From Arthrobacter sp. Soil782 (GTDB taxonomy: Bacteria > Actinomycetota > Actinomycetes > Actinomycetales > Micrococcaceae), in assembly GCF_001428435.1 (NCBI RefSeq), contig NZ_LMSO01000009.1, positions 392,086 through 456,085 of the forward strand: 64,000 nt of DNA, in the 5' to 3' direction. Within the stretch, counting starts at the first letter, position 1, and every line of letters starts with the position of its first letter. Under the pieces are notes generated by a model. It searched no databases. It was not told the origin of the DNA and worked only from the letters and a program-made list of their open reading frames with translations. The translations under genes were made by a program, and so were the position numbers. This document shows, in pieces, positions 55,811 to 64,000 of the stretch.

Positions 55811-58030
55811 TTAGCCGAGGGTCGAGAGGACTTCAGTGAACTTCTGCGACGGCCGCATCGCGGCCACCACCTTGGTGATGTCCGGGTGGTAGTAGCCGCC
55901 GATATCCACCGGTGTTCCCTGGACTGCGAGCAGTTCCGACAGGATGGTGTCTTCGCTGGACGTCAGCTGTTCCGCCACTGCCGAGAATGCCGCTGCGAGC
56001 TCGGCGTCCTCGTTCTGGCTTGCGAGCTCTTTGGCCCAGAACTGGGCAAGGTAGAAGTGGCTTCCACGGTTGTCGAGTTCGCCGACCTTGCGGCTCGGTG
56101 ATTTGTTCTCCAGGAGGAAGGTAGCCGTTGCACGGTCGAGTGTGTCCGCCAGGATCTGGGCACGCGCATTTCCTGCTGTGGTGGCAAGGTGCTCGAAGCT
56201 GACCGCAAGCGCAAGGAACTCGCCGAGGCTGTCCCAGCGCAGGTGATTCTCGCGGACGAGTTGCTGGACATGCTTGGGAGCAGAACCACCCGCACCCGTC
56301 TCGAAGAGGCCGCCGCCGTTGATCAGGGGAACGATGGAGAGCATCTTGGCGCTGGTGCCCAGTTCAAGAATGGGGAACAGGTCGGTGAGGTAGTCCCGCA
56401 GTACGTTTCCTGTGACGGAAATGGTGTCTTCGCCCTTGCGGATTCGTTCGAGGGTGAATGCGGTTGCCTTCACCGGCGAGAGGATCTCCAACTGGAGACC
56501 CTCGGTGTCGTGCTCCTCGAGGTACTCGTTCACCTTGGCGATCAGGTTGGCGTCATGCGCGCGCTCCTCATCAAGCCAGAACACGGCCGGCGTTGCTGAC
56601 GCACGGGCTCTCGTGACCGCGAGCTTGACCCAGTCGCGGATGGCGACGTCCTTGGTCTGGCACGCACGCCAGATGTCACCCGGCTCGACCTCGTGCTCGA
56701 TCAGGATGTCACCGGAATTATCCACAATCTGGACCTTGCCCGGCGTCTCAATTTCGAAAGTCTTGTTGTGGCTGCCGTATTCCTCGGCGGCCTGGGCCAT
56801 CAGGCCGACGTTCGGCACGGTGCCCATGGTGGTGGGATCGAACGCACCGTTGGCGCGGCAGTCGTCAAGCACTACCTGGTAGATGCCCGCGTACGAGCTG
56901 TCCGGCAGCACTGCGAGAGTGTCTGCTTCTTCTCCATCCGGGCCCCACATGTGACCGGAGGTTCGGATCATCGCGGGCATGGAAGCGTCGACGATGACGT
57001 CGCTCGGAACGTGCAGGTTGGTGATCCCCTTGTCCGAATCCACCATCGCCAGCTTCGGTCCGTTCTCGATGCCCTTGCGGACGGCAGCTTCCACCTCTTC
57101 GCGGGTGCCGGACGGCAGCTTCTCGAGGCCGCTCAGGATGGAGCCGAGCCCGTTATTGGGGCTGAGGCCTGCTGCTTGGAGCTGGTCGCCGTAGGCCTCG
57201 AAGACCTCGGGCAGGAAAGCCCGGACAATGTGGCCGAAGATGATTGGGTCTGAGACTTTCATCATGGTGGCCTTGAGGTGTGCGGAGAACAGCACACCGT
57301 CATTCTTTGCGCGCTCAACCTGAGCTGCAAGGAACTCGTCCAGGGCGGCCGCACGCATGACGGTTCCGTCGATAACCTCGCCGGCGAGGACCGGGAACGC
57401 CTTTTTCAGAACGTTCACCGTGCCGTCCTGTGTAACGTGCTGAATGGTCAGCGAGTCGTCGGAGGACATGACGACTGACTTCTCATTGGACCGGAAGTCG
57501 CCCTCGCTCATGGTAGCGACGTTGGTCTTGGAATCGGCTGACCACGCGCCCATGGTGTGCGGGTTCTTGCGGGCGTAGTTCTTCACCGACTGGGGCGCGC
57601 GGCGGTCTGAGTTGCCCTCGCGAAGCACCGGGTTGACGGCCGAGCCCTTGATTTTGTCATACCGGGCTCGGACGTCGGATTCCTCATCGCTGGAGGGGCT
57701 GTCCGGGTAGTCCGGCAGTGCGTAACCCTGGCCTTGAAGCTCCGCGATAGCTGCCTTCAGCTGCGGCACTGAAGCGCTGATGTTCGGGAGTTTGATGATG
57801 TTTGCTTCGGGCTTGGTGGCCAGTTCTCCCAGCTCGCTGAGCGCGTCACCGATGCGCTGTTCCTCGGTCAGGTAGTCGCCGAACGTCGCAATGATGCGCC
57901 CGGCCAGCGAAATGTCGCGGGTCTCCACCTCTACCCCGGCGGTCGACGCGAAAGCCTCGATGATCGGCAGGAACGAGTACGTGGCCAGCATCGGCGCTTC
58001 GTCGGTGTGGGTATAGATGATTTTAGCCAT
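55811..58030 (-). CDS. icd: Monomeric NADP-dependent isocitrate dehydrogenase
   Basis: A 739-residue TCA enzyme of the monomeric class, not the short dimeric type. It begins [20 protein letters not shown] and shows [46 protein letters not shown] and the catalytic region [15 protein letters not shown]. It oxidatively decarboxylates isocitrate to 2-oxoglutarate with NADP. Length matches the roughly 740-residue family. The start has GGAG sequence upstream. A good terminator follows. It is about 70 bases from the purH end on the same strand. Confidence 0.97.
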   Translation of the reverse strand: MAKIIYTHTDEAPMLATYSFLPIIEAFASTAGVEVETRDISLAGRIIATFGDYLTEEQRIGDALSELGELATKPEANIIKLPNISASVPQLKAAIAELQGQGYALPDYPDSPSSDEESDVRARYDKIKGSAVNPVLREGNSDRRAPQSVKNYARKNPHTMGAWSADSKTNVATMSEGDFRSNEKSVVMSSDDSLTIQHVTQDGTVNVLKKAFPVLAGEVIDGTVMRAAALDEFLAAQVERAKNDGVLFSAHLKATMMKVSDPIIFGHIVRAFLPEVFEAYGDQLQAAGLSPNNGLGSILSGLEKLPSGTREEVEAAVRKGIENGPKLAMVDSDKGITNLHVPSDVIVDASMPAMIRTSGHMWGPDGEEADTLAVLPDSSYAGIYQVVLDDCRANGAFDPTTMGTVPNVGLMAQAAEEYGSHNKTFEIETPGKVQIVDNSGDILIEHEVEPGDIWRACQTKDVAIRDWVKLAVTRARASATPAVFWLDEERAHDANLIAKVNEYLEEHDTEGLQLEILSPVKATAFTLERIRKGEDTISVTGNVLRDYLTDLFPILELGTSAKMLSIVPLINGGGLFETGAGGSAPKHVQQLVRENHLRWDSLGEFLALAVSFEHLATTAGNARAQILADTLDRATATFLLENKSPSRKVGELDNRGSHFYLAQFWAKELASQNEDAELAAAFSAVAEQLTSSEDTILSELLAVQGTPVDIGGYYHPDITKVVAAMRPSQKFTEVLSTLG

Positions 58031-58101
58031 GGTGAGGCGTCTCCTGAGGGCTCTTTTTGTACTGAGTCTGTTGGTGCTTCAACTGTGTCTAACGTACCGG
58101 T

Positions 58102-59718
58102 TTAGTGGAAGAAGTGGCGTGCTCCGGTGAAGTACATGGTGATGCCCGCCGCATTCGCCGCATCGATGACTTCCTGGTCGCGTACCGATCCTCCGGGCTG
58201 AACGACCGCGCGCACACCGGCGTCGACGAGGATCTGCAGACCGTCCGCGAACGGGAAGAACGCGTCCGACGCCGCTACCGCACCACGCGCGCGTTCGTTA
58301 CCCTCACCCGCGAGCGAGTTTGCCCGCTCCACCGCAAGCTTGCAGGAATCCAGCCGGTTTACCTGTCCCATTCCGACGCCGACGGCGGCACCATCGCGGG
58401 CGAGCAGGATTGCGTTGGACTTCGCGGCACGGCAGGCAGTCCAGGCGAAAGCGAGGTCCGCCAAAGTTGCGGTGTCCGCTGCCTCGCCCGCCGCGAGTGT
58501 CCAGTTCCCGGGGTCATCTCCGTCGGCGTTCACGGTGTCCGTGACCTGGATCAGGACGCCGCCGGAAACCTGACGGATCTCGGTCGGGTAGCGATCGTAG
58601 CCCTCGGGCAGGGCGAGCAGGCGGATGTTTTTCTTCTGGGAAAGTATCTCAACCGCTTCGGGCTCGAATCCGGGGGCGATGACAACCTCGGTGAAAATGT
58701 CCTTCACCGTCCTTGCCATTCCGGCCGTCACAGTACGGTTAGCTGCGATCACGCCGCCGAACGCGGATACGGGATCGCAGGCGTGCGCCTTGGCGTGGGC
58801 ATCCGCGATGGGATCTGTTGCGGTTGATGAGCCGACTGCAACACCACAAGGGTTGGCGTGTTTGATGATGGCCACGGCCGGCTCACGGAAGTCGTAGGCC
58901 GCACGCAACGCGGCATCGGCGTCGACGAAGTTGTTGTAGCTCATTGCCTTGCCGTGCAACTGGTCCGCCTGCGCAATTCCCACAGGAGCGGCCTTGTCCA
59001 CGTAGAGCGCTGCCTGCTGATGCGGGTTTTCGCCGTAGCGCAGTACCTCCGAGCGCTCCAGCGCCAGACCGGCGTAGGCAGGCCAGTCAATCAGGCCGTC
59101 GTCGTCCTCGTCCTGGAACTGCGTTGCCGTCCAGGTGGCGACCGCATTGTCATAGGCGGCGGTGTGAGCGAAGGCGCGTGCGGCCAGCTGCCGGCGGGTT
59201 TTCAGATCAAAGCCGCCTTCGCCGGCGGCGCGAACAACACTGCCGTAGAACGTCGGATCCACCACGATGCTGACGGCGGCATGATTCTTGGCTGCCGAGC
59301 GCACCATAGCGGGGCCGCCGATGTCGATCTGCTCGACGACGTCGTCCGCTGAGGCGCCGGAACGCACTGTTTCAACGAACGGATAGAGGTTGACCACTAC
59401 CAGGTCGAAGGCTTCGATCTCCATTTCGGCGAGGGTGTCCATGTGGGCCGGGACACGTCGGTCAGCCAGAATCCCGCCATGCACGCGCGGGTGAAGCGTC
59501 TTCACCCGGCCGTCGAGCATTTCCGGTGAACCTGTGACTTCCTCGACCTGCTGCACGGGGATGCCTGCCGCCGCGATGGTCTTGGCAGTAGACCCGGTGG
59601 ACACAATGCGGACGCCGGCGTTGTGCAGCCCCTGAGCAAGTTCCTCCAGACCGGTCTTGTCATAGACGGAAATCAGCGCTCGGCGGATGGGAACACGGTC
59701 AAGGTTGGTCAAGGTCAC
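58102..59718 (-). CDS. purH: Bifunctional AICAR transformylase / IMP cyclohydrolase
   Basis: A 538-residue bifunctional enzyme for the last two steps of IMP synthesis. The N-terminal cyclohydrolase domain has [20 protein letters not shown], and [10 protein letters not shown]; the C-terminal transformylase has the catalytic KHANPCGVA and GPA-like [20 protein letters not shown] region. The GTG at 59718 is chosen, with GGAG eight bases upstream; the open frame back to 59874 is not conserved. No purN is next to it. Its formyl donor, 10-formyl-THF, connects it with folD, glyA and purU in this window. Confidence 0.96.
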   Translation of the reverse strand: MTLTNLDRVPIRRALISVYDKTGLEELAQGLHNAGVRIVSTGSTAKTIAAAGIPVQQVEEVTGSPEMLDGRVKTLHPRVHGGILADRRVPAHMDTLAEMEIEAFDLVVVNLYPFVETVRSGASADDVVEQIDIGGPAMVRSAAKNHAAVSIVVDPTFYGSVVRAAGEGGFDLKTRRQLAARAFAHTAAYDNAVATWTATQFQDEDDDGLIDWPAYAGLALERSEVLRYGENPHQQAALYVDKAAPVGIAQADQLHGKAMSYNNFVDADAALRAAYDFREPAVAIIKHANPCGVAVGSSTATDPIADAHAKAHACDPVSAFGGVIAANRTVTAGMARTVKDIFTEVVIAPGFEPEAVEILSQKKNIRLLALPEGYDRYPTEIRQVSGGVLIQVTDTVNADGDDPGNWTLAAGEAADTATLADLAFAWTACRAAKSNAILLARDGAAVGVGMGQVNRLDSCKLAVERANSLAGEGNERARGAVAASDAFFPFADGLQILVDAGVRAVVQPGGSVRDQEVIDAANAAGITMYFTGARHFFH

Positions 59719-60029
59719 GCAGGTCTCCAAGGGGAATGAGTGCGGTGGAATCATCTCCAGTCTAAAAGGGCGGGAGTCCGGGCAGGAAATAACGCGCAAA
59801 TAACGATCAGCGGCGTGAAACCTTAATGTTCGAAACCGTGCTTTCCCAATTGGACCTGCTCGCAGGCCTGCCATGGCGCCTGTGTGGCAACCTTCCCCCG
59901 TTGCACAGCGTCCGCGGACGGTTGATAACAGACAGGTCTCATCGGTTGGAGTGAAGTACTAAGCACGCTTACGTAGATAGGGATCCGGCGCTTCGGCGCC
60001 ACAATCCACCGATAGAGGAGGAATACCCA
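59719..60029. other. 311-base purH-lipoprotein intergenic region
   Basis: The left part should hold the purH promoter. The right part is the leader of the lipoprotein gene, with the palindromic element at 59957-59976, a GGCGC-TTCG-GCGCC hairpin at 59987-60000 and the ribosome site GGAGGAA before ATG 60030. I see no gene in it. Confidence 0.7.
59957..59976 (+). promoter_or_regulatory. Palindromic element upstream of first lipoprotein gene
   Basis: TACTAAGCACGCTTACGTAG recurs with one change at 63608-63627 before the paralogous gene. The core (TAAGC, then GCTTA) is an inverted repeat. It ends 53 bases before the ATG. Confidence 0.6.
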
Positions 60030-61127
60030 ATGACTACGCACAAGCAGATGAGCCGAACCCGCAAGCTTGCCATGGCAGGCATCCTGCCGATTGCCGCCCT
60101 GAGCCTCGCAGGCTGCAACAGCACCTCGGGCACCGAAGAGGGCGCTGACGTCGAAGACGTGGTCGAGGAAGAAGACGCTGTAGACGCCGAATCAGGACCA
60201 TACGACGGCGTCTATGACACAGACTTCTACGAAGCCTACGACAGCTACGTCGGTGAGGAAGTGACCCTCTCAGCTGACGTGAACGAGATCGTCTCCGAGA
60301 AGTCCTTCACCATTGCCGGAACCGATGACACGACAGTCGAGGCGCTTCTCGTCATTGCCGAGGGCGAGATGGAGGAAGTGACACCCGGCCTGACGGTTTC
60401 CGTCACCGGCACCGTGATGGAGTCCTTCGACCTGCCGACCGTTGAGGAAGAAACCGGCCTTGACCTCGACGAGCGTCGACACCTCGGTGGACGCAGACAG
60501 CTAGCAACACCGCCCGCCGGCCAATCACACGGGTTGGCCGGCGGGCCCCACAGAGAAGAATCCCGATCCACAAAAGGAGGAGTCATGGGCACGATGAGTA
60601 AGCAGAATTGGATGAAGAAAGCAGCGGCGCTGTCGATCCTTCCTATCACCGCACTTGGCGTGGCAGGCTGCAACAGCACCTCCGGGCCTGAGACAGGCAC
60701 GGATGTCGAGGACATCGTCGAAGAAGATGAACTGATCGATGAGGAAGACGTCGCTGAGGAAGCGGATCCCGCCCTTGAACCGTACGACGGCGCCTACGAT
60801 CAGGACTTCTACGACGATGCTGAGAATTACGTGGGCCAGGAAGTAACCGTCTCAGCGGACGTAACGGCGACGCTCACGGATGATTCCTTCGTGATCGCGG
60901 GCGGTCCGGACACCACCGTCGATCCGCTGCTGGTGATCGAGGAACAGGAAATTCCTCCCCTCGACCTGGGCCAGGCCGTCAAGCTTACCGGAACCGTCGA
61001 GCAGGCCTTCGACGTCGCTGCCGTCGAGGAGGAGTTCGGAATCGACCTGGAGGATGAACTGTACGCCGACTACGTCGGCGATCCCTACCTCGCCGTCACG
61101 AGCGCCGAAATCCTCGAAGAGGAGTAA
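60030..61127 (+). CDS. Fused tandem lipoprotein frame (first unit damaged at its 3' end)
   Basis: A continuous 365-codon frame containing two complete lipoprotein units. Unit one (codons 1 to about 150) has the lipobox LAGC, an acidic linker VEDVVEEEDAVDAE and a beta-rich domain (YVGEEVTLSADVNEIVSEKS, then LTVSVTGTVMESFDLP). At DLDE it loses homology with unit two: the next residues are Arg/Gly-rich, while the plus-one frame gives a short Ser/Asp end and TAG at 60502-60504. The frame then crosses a 13-base-stem hairpin and runs in phase into unit two. This points to a deletion or frameshift that removed the first stop. The strong ribosome site GGAGGAATACCC precedes ATG 60030. Function is unknown. 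Confidence 0.6.
   Translation: MTTHKQMSRTRKLAMAGILPIAALSLAGCNSTSGTEEGADVEDVVEEEDAVDAESGPYDGVYDTDFYEAYDSYVGEEVTLSADVNEIVSEKSFTIAGTDDTTVEALLVIAEGEMEEVTPGLTVSVTGTVMESFDLPTVEEETGLDLDERRHLGGRRQLATPPAGQSHGLAGGPHREESRSTKGGVMGTMSKQNWMKKAAALSILPITALGVAGCNSTSGPETGTDVEDIVEEDELIDEEDVAEEADPALEPYDGAYDQDFYDDAENYVGQEVTVSADVTATLTDDSFVIAGGPDTTVDPLLVIEEQEIPPLDLGQAVKLTGTVEQAFDVAAVEEEFGIDLEDELYADYVGDPYLAVTSAEILEEE
60512..60546 (+). terminator. Terminator-like hairpin inside the fused lipoprotein frame
   Basis: GCCCGCCGGCCAA at 60512-60524 pairs perfectly with 60534-60546 around a nine-base loop. It lies eight bases after the plus-one-frame stop, where a terminator or processing hairpin of the undamaged first gene would be. 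Confidence 0.7.
60585..61127 (+). CDS. Acidic lipoprotein (second unit), OB-fold-like domain
   Basis: A 180-residue lipoprotein with its own start, ATG 60585, and strong ribosome site AAAGGAGGAGTC. The signal WMKKAAALSILPITALGVAG ends in Cys of lipobox VAGC. A very acidic linker (about residues 37-65) leads to a domain with YVGQEVTVSADVTATLTDDS, TTVDPLLVIEEQEI, VKLTGTVEQAFDVAAVEEEF and YADYVGDPYLAVTSAEIL. The strand pattern suggests an OB-type barrel, which is inference. It is paralogous to unit one and to the gene at 63711. I recognise no named family. Confidence 0.8.
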   Translation: MGTMSKQNWMKKAAALSILPITALGVAGCNSTSGPETGTDVEDIVEEDELIDEEDVAEEADPALEPYDGAYDQDFYDDAENYVGQEVTVSADVTATLTDDSFVIAGGPDTTVDPLLVIEEQEIPPLDLGQAVKLTGTVEQAFDVAAVEEEFGIDLEDELYADYVGDPYLAVTSAEILEEE

Positions 61128-61201
61128 TCAGCTACACAGACCTCTCCAGACAAGACGCTTTCCGCAGTGAAGGCACCCTCTACTGAGTGAAGGAGAACAT
61201 C

Positions 61202-61951
61202 ATGATCACCCAGAACGATATTTCCCGCATCCTCGATTCCAAAGGCAACGTCCTCGACTTCGACGGCAACAAGGTCGGCTCGGTCGGAGAAATTTACGTC
61301 GATGACCGTACCGGCAACCCGAGCTGGGTCACGGCCAACACGGGGCTCTTCGGATCGAAGGAGTCTTTTGCACCGCTTGACGGCGCAACGCTCGAGGGCG
61401 ACGACGTGCGGGTGGGCTACACCAAGGCCACCATCAAGGACGCCCCGCAGGTAGCTCCCGACGCGCACTTGAGCGAGCTGGAGGAAGCCGAGCTATACCG
61501 CTATTACGGCATAGCGGACGGGGACTACGTTTCGGATCCCAACTCCGTCGGTCGCGACACCTCGGGGCGGGTGACGGATGACTCAATGACCCGTTCTGAG
61601 GAGCAGCTCCACGTAGGCACGGAGCGGCAGGAGACCGGACGGGCTCGTCTGCGCAAGTTCGTCGTTACGGAGAATGTCACTAAAACGGTCCCGGTCCAGC
61701 GTGAAGAGGTGCGCGTCGAGCGAGAGCCGATCACCGAAGCCAACCGCGGTGATGCCCTCAGCGGCCAGGGCGTAAGTGAGGACGAGCATGAGGTGGTCCT
61801 CCACGAGGAGCGACCCGTCGTAGATAAGGAAGCTGTGCCGGTGGAGCGCGTCCGTCTGAACAAGGACACGGTCACCGAAGAGCAGACCGTGAATGAGGAA
61901 GTCCGAAAGGAACAAATCGACACCGACGACATCGACCGTAACCGCCGCTAA
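61202..61951 (+). CDS. PRC-barrel and DUF2382 domain protein
   Basis: A 249-residue cytoplasmic protein. Residues of about 8-85 form a PRC-barrel (KVGSVGEIYVDDRTGNPSWV, then FAPLDGATLEGDDVRVGYTK). Residues of about 135-245 match DUF2382 (LRKFVVTENVTKTVPVQREE, VLHEERPVVDKEAVPVERV), highly charged and repetitive. The family is stress-associated in actinobacteria and other bacteria. The ATG at 61202 is used, with AAGGAG six bases upstream. It lies 74 bases after the lipoprotein pair on the same strand, so co-transcription is plausible. Confidence 0.9.
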   Translation: MITQNDISRILDSKGNVLDFDGNKVGSVGEIYVDDRTGNPSWVTANTGLFGSKESFAPLDGATLEGDDVRVGYTKATIKDAPQVAPDAHLSELEEAELYRYYGIADGDYVSDPNSVGRDTSGRVTDDSMTRSEEQLHVGTERQETGRARLRKFVVTENVTKTVPVQREEVRVEREPITEANRGDALSGQGVSEDEHEVVLHEERPVVDKEAVPVERVRLNKDTVTEEQTVNEEVRKEQIDTDDIDRNRR

Positions 61952-62042
61952 CCGGCGGTCGGTGACGCTGGCGCATATCAATCCATAACCCGCGCATCGG
62001 GCCGTCCTGCCAGTGTCGGTTCTTGCACACGAAGGAGGAGTC

Positions 62043-62188
62043 ATGAACAACGCACCGATGAATTCCTGGTGGAGGAAGATTGCAGTTGCGGCACTGTTGC
62101 CACTTGCCGCGGTGGGAGTCGTCGGCTGCGATGATCGGCCGTTGAGGAAGAGGTAGTCGACGAGGAAGTTGTTGAAGAGGACGATTAG
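62043..62188 (+). pseudogene. Frameshifted remnant of a small acidic lipoprotein
   Basis: ATG 62043, with AAGGAGGAGTC before it, opens a frame with a lipoprotein signal (WWRKIAVAALLPLAAVGVVG then Cys). It stops at TAG 62154-62156 after 37 residues. One base shift at about 62140 restores the acidic run VEEEVVDEEVVEEDD to TAG 62186-62188. The acidic tail matches the linkers of the neighbouring lipoproteins, so this looks like a shortened paralogue with a single-base deletion, or a sequencing error. No folded domain remains. Confidence 0.6.
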
Positions 62189-62229
62189 AACCTCTTACGC
62201 GAATCTTCCCTCAGAGAACATCATGAAAA

Positions 62230-62260
62230 CGGCCGGCCGGAAACTACTCCCGGCCGGCCG
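62230..62260 (+). terminator. GC-rich hairpin after the lipoprotein remnant
   Basis: CGGCCGGCCGG pairs with CCGGCCGGCCG around nine bases, followed by CTTTC. Confidence 0.7.
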
Positions 62261-62309
62261 CTTTCGCATCTGAACCCGGATCCGGGTCGGAGCTTCGATT
62301 GGAAACATT

Positions 62310-63386
62310 GTGGGCCAAGTCACGGTTGGATTGATAGCAGACCCAGGTCTGCCTGAAAAGATCATGCACCAGCTCAAGAGCAAACTCGCCAACGAACTGC
62401 GGCATGGGACGGATGATGCCGAAGTTTGGAAGGTACATACGAAGCGCGAGAAGCTGCCGCTTAATTCCGAGGGAGAAATTCCATTCTTCTCCCTGACGAA
62501 AAGGCTGAAGAACGAGAACGGCTGGGACTACCTCTTCTATCTGACTGACTTGCCAAGGGCCGCAGACGGAGAACCGATGCTTGTGGAGATAGACCACGAG
62601 ATGAGCGGCGCACTGATCTCCCTTCCGGTGCTGGGCGCCGTTGGCGTTCAAGCTAAAGCGCGCAGACTCATCCTGGCGCTGGTCCATGCCCTGAGGGCAG
62701 AGCCATTGGCGACCGCTTTCCACCAACTCGATGGGGTGGGCCTGGGCAGGACTTCCTACCACCCCGGAGAGGAGCGGGACAAGCCGAGCTACCTCACGAC
62801 GTCGGGCAGGTCCGGCCGCTTTCGATTACTGGTGGGGATGGTCCGCAACAATCGGCCGGGGCGGCTACTGCCGGCCCTGTCGAGTTGCATCGCAGCGGCG
62901 GCAGCTTCGGGAGCCTTCGGCATCTTCTATGCAGCCATCTGGAACATGGCCGACGCACTTTCCCCGCTCCGGTTGTTCATGATCAGCGTCTTGAGCATCG
63001 GCGCGCTGAGTGCCTGGCTGATCATGCACAACGGACTGTGGAGCAAGACGAAGCGGCACAGCAAATGGGACATCAACGAGGCCAGACGTGACAACGCAGC
63101 CACCATCATCACCGTGTACCTGAGCGTGACGATAATGTACCTGGTCCTGTATGGAATGCTCCTGGCCGGCTCCATAGCAGTCATCTCCACGAGCTACCTC
63201 CAGTCCCAATTGGGGCATCCAGTGGGCTTCCTCGACTACGCCACCTTGTCCTGGTTGGCGGCATCGCTTGGCACGATCGCCGGAGCATTGGGGTCGAATT
63301 TCGATCAGGACGAAGCAATCCGCGAAGCGACGTACAGCCGGCGGCAGCACGAACGCAGAAAGCTCGCCGAGTCATACGAGGACTGA
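62310..63386 (+). CDS. Membrane protein of unknown function
   Basis: A 358-residue protein I do not recognise. The first 185 residues are soluble, with an alpha/beta look (TVGLIADPGLPEKIMHQLKS, GWDYLFYLTDLPR, RRLILALVHALRAEPLATAF). Four or five membrane helices follow between about residues 188 and 332. The C-terminal 28 residues are charged (RRQHERRKLAESYED). Start is GTG 62310, with GGAAA before it. It lies between lipoprotein paralogues and may belong with them. Codon use is typical for the window. Confidence 0.75.
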   Translation: MGQVTVGLIADPGLPEKIMHQLKSKLANELRHGTDDAEVWKVHTKREKLPLNSEGEIPFFSLTKRLKNENGWDYLFYLTDLPRAADGEPMLVEIDHEMSGALISLPVLGAVGVQAKARRLILALVHALRAEPLATAFHQLDGVGLGRTSYHPGEERDKPSYLTTSGRSGRFRLLVGMVRNNRPGRLLPALSSCIAAAAASGAFGIFYAAIWNMADALSPLRLFMISVLSIGALSAWLIMHNGLWSKTKRHSKWDINEARRDNAATIITVYLSVTIMYLVLYGMLLAGSIAVISTSYLQSQLGHPVGFLDYATLSWLAASLGTIAGALGSNFDQDEAIREATYSRRQHERRKLAESYED

Positions 63387-63710
63387 GATGGCGCGAGCCG
63401 TGCACCCGTAGTGAACGTCAAAGACAGTACAACACCTGAAGTAACGCCGGAATAACGATGCCTGTTGCCGTTCCTTGATGTTCTTCGCCGTCCTCGGGCG
63501 TCGACTTCCCAGACACGCCCGCGATAGAGCTGATCAGCTTCGGGCTTACCGGTGAAGCAGTCTCGAAAGTCTTAGTTACAGAACAGTCACGCTGGTTGAG
63601 GGCAAACTACTAAGCATGCTTACGTAGCAATTGAACGGGCAGCAAGGACCTTCCCACCAGGCATTGCACTGGAGTCCGAGCGCCGTCCACCAATAGAGGA
63701 GGAATACCCA
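63387..63710. other. 324-base gap upstream of the last lipoprotein gene
   Basis: No gene is seen. The last 110 bases form a leader similar to that at 59940-60029, including the palindromic element and the final 20 or so bases with GGAGGAATACCC. The first 200 bases show nothing I can name. Confidence 0.6.
63608..63627 (+). promoter_or_regulatory. Palindromic element upstream of last lipoprotein gene
   Basis: TACTAAGCATGCTTACGTAG, here with a perfect AAGCATGCTT core, is the second copy of the element at 59957. It ends 83 bases before the ATG. Confidence 0.6.
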
Positions 63711-64000
63711 ATGACTACGCACAAGCAGATGAGCCGCACCCGCAAGCTTGCCATGGCAGGCATCCTGCCGATCGCCGCCTTGAGCCTCGCAGGGTGTAAC
63801 AGCACCTCAGGTACAGAAGCGGGCGCTGACGTCGAAGATGTGGTCGAGGAGGAAGAAGCCGTTGACGCCGGCGCAGCCGTAGAACCCTACGAGGGTGCCT
63901 ACGACACCGGGTTCTATGAGGACTACGAGAGCTACGTCGGTGAGGAAGTGACCCTTTCGGCGGACGTGAACGAGATCGTCTCGGAGAAGTCCTTCACCAT
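63711..64000 (+). CDS. Acidic lipoprotein, 3'-truncated by window edge
   Basis: The first 96 codons of a lipoprotein nearly identical to unit one at 60030. The signal and lipobox LAGC are the same, the acidic linker is VEDVVEEEEAVDAGAA, and the domain starts EPYEGAYDTGFYEDYESYVG. The leader and ribosome site are also duplicated. It runs off the window. It is a recent duplicate of the first lipoprotein gene, about 3.7 kb away, and its 3' end would show what unit one lost. Confidence 0.85.
   Translation, partial: MTTHKQMSRTRKLAMAGILPIAALSLAGCNSTSGTEAGADVEDVVEEEEAVDAGAAVEPYEGAYDTGFYEDYESYVGEEVTLSADVNEIVSEKSFT

Overview
The window is typical high-GC actinobacterial chromosome and most resembles Arthrobacter or another member of the Micrococcaceae. 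Signs of this are the eno / FtsB-like / DUF501 / Ppx gene order, a monomeric NADP-isocitrate dehydrogenase, a class F sortase, a type II NADH dehydrogenase, CRP/GlxR-like operators and strongly GC-biased third codon positions. No insertion sequence, prophage, integrase or CRISPR array was seen. The genus is an inference from gene content, not from a marker gene.

Layout. 1-2.1 kb: end of galT, then galK (Leloir galactose pathway). 2.2-3.6 kb: a Bax-inhibitor-1 family membrane protein and a GroES-like protein. 3.8-9.6 kb: a branched-chain amino acid-type ABC transporter, with livH (carrying an extra secreted domain), livM, livG and livF on one strand and the binding protein livK facing them. 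9.8 kb: a tRNA with anticodon UAA. 9.9-17.0 kb, minus strand: CHY zinc-finger protein, NDH-2, then the block subtilase / Ppx / DUF501 / FtsB-like / enolase. 17.2-27.2 kb, minus strand: nucleoside uptake and salvage (mazG, add, a DedA protein, deoA, cdd, and a BMP-type nucleoside ABC transporter). 27.4-31.0 kb: a luciferase-like monooxygenase, an M20 amidohydrolase and manC. 31.2-34.7 kb: the complete sdhCDAB operon. 34.8-38.9 kb, minus strand: YihY, 2'-5' RNA ligase-like, trpS, exonuclease III and a small membrane protein.

39-43.7 kb: a CHRD-domain surface protein next to a class F sortase, a VOC protein, and a drug/lipid-type ABC-2 exporter. 43.7-47.9 kb is a one-carbon block: folD, an unannotated 54-residue cysteine-rich protein, glyA and, divergently, purU, followed by a DUF1737 miniprotein and a gamma-carbonic anhydrase. 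47.9-53.3 kb: a ROK regulator and a ChvE/MmsAB-type sugar ABC transporter. Then come a Gfo/Idh/MocA oxidoreductase, a bile acid:sodium symporter-family protein, icd and purH.

The least explained part is 60.0-64.0 kb. It is a cluster of paralogous small acidic lipoproteins: two lie head to tail and have become one continuous frame across a terminator-like hairpin, one is a frameshifted remnant, and one is cut by the window edge. They are interleaved with a PRC-barrel/DUF2382 stress-type protein and an unrecognised membrane protein. The first and last lipoprotein genes share a palindromic upstream element. This cluster is the best candidate in the window for an undescribed system, probably related to the cell envelope, but its function is unknown.
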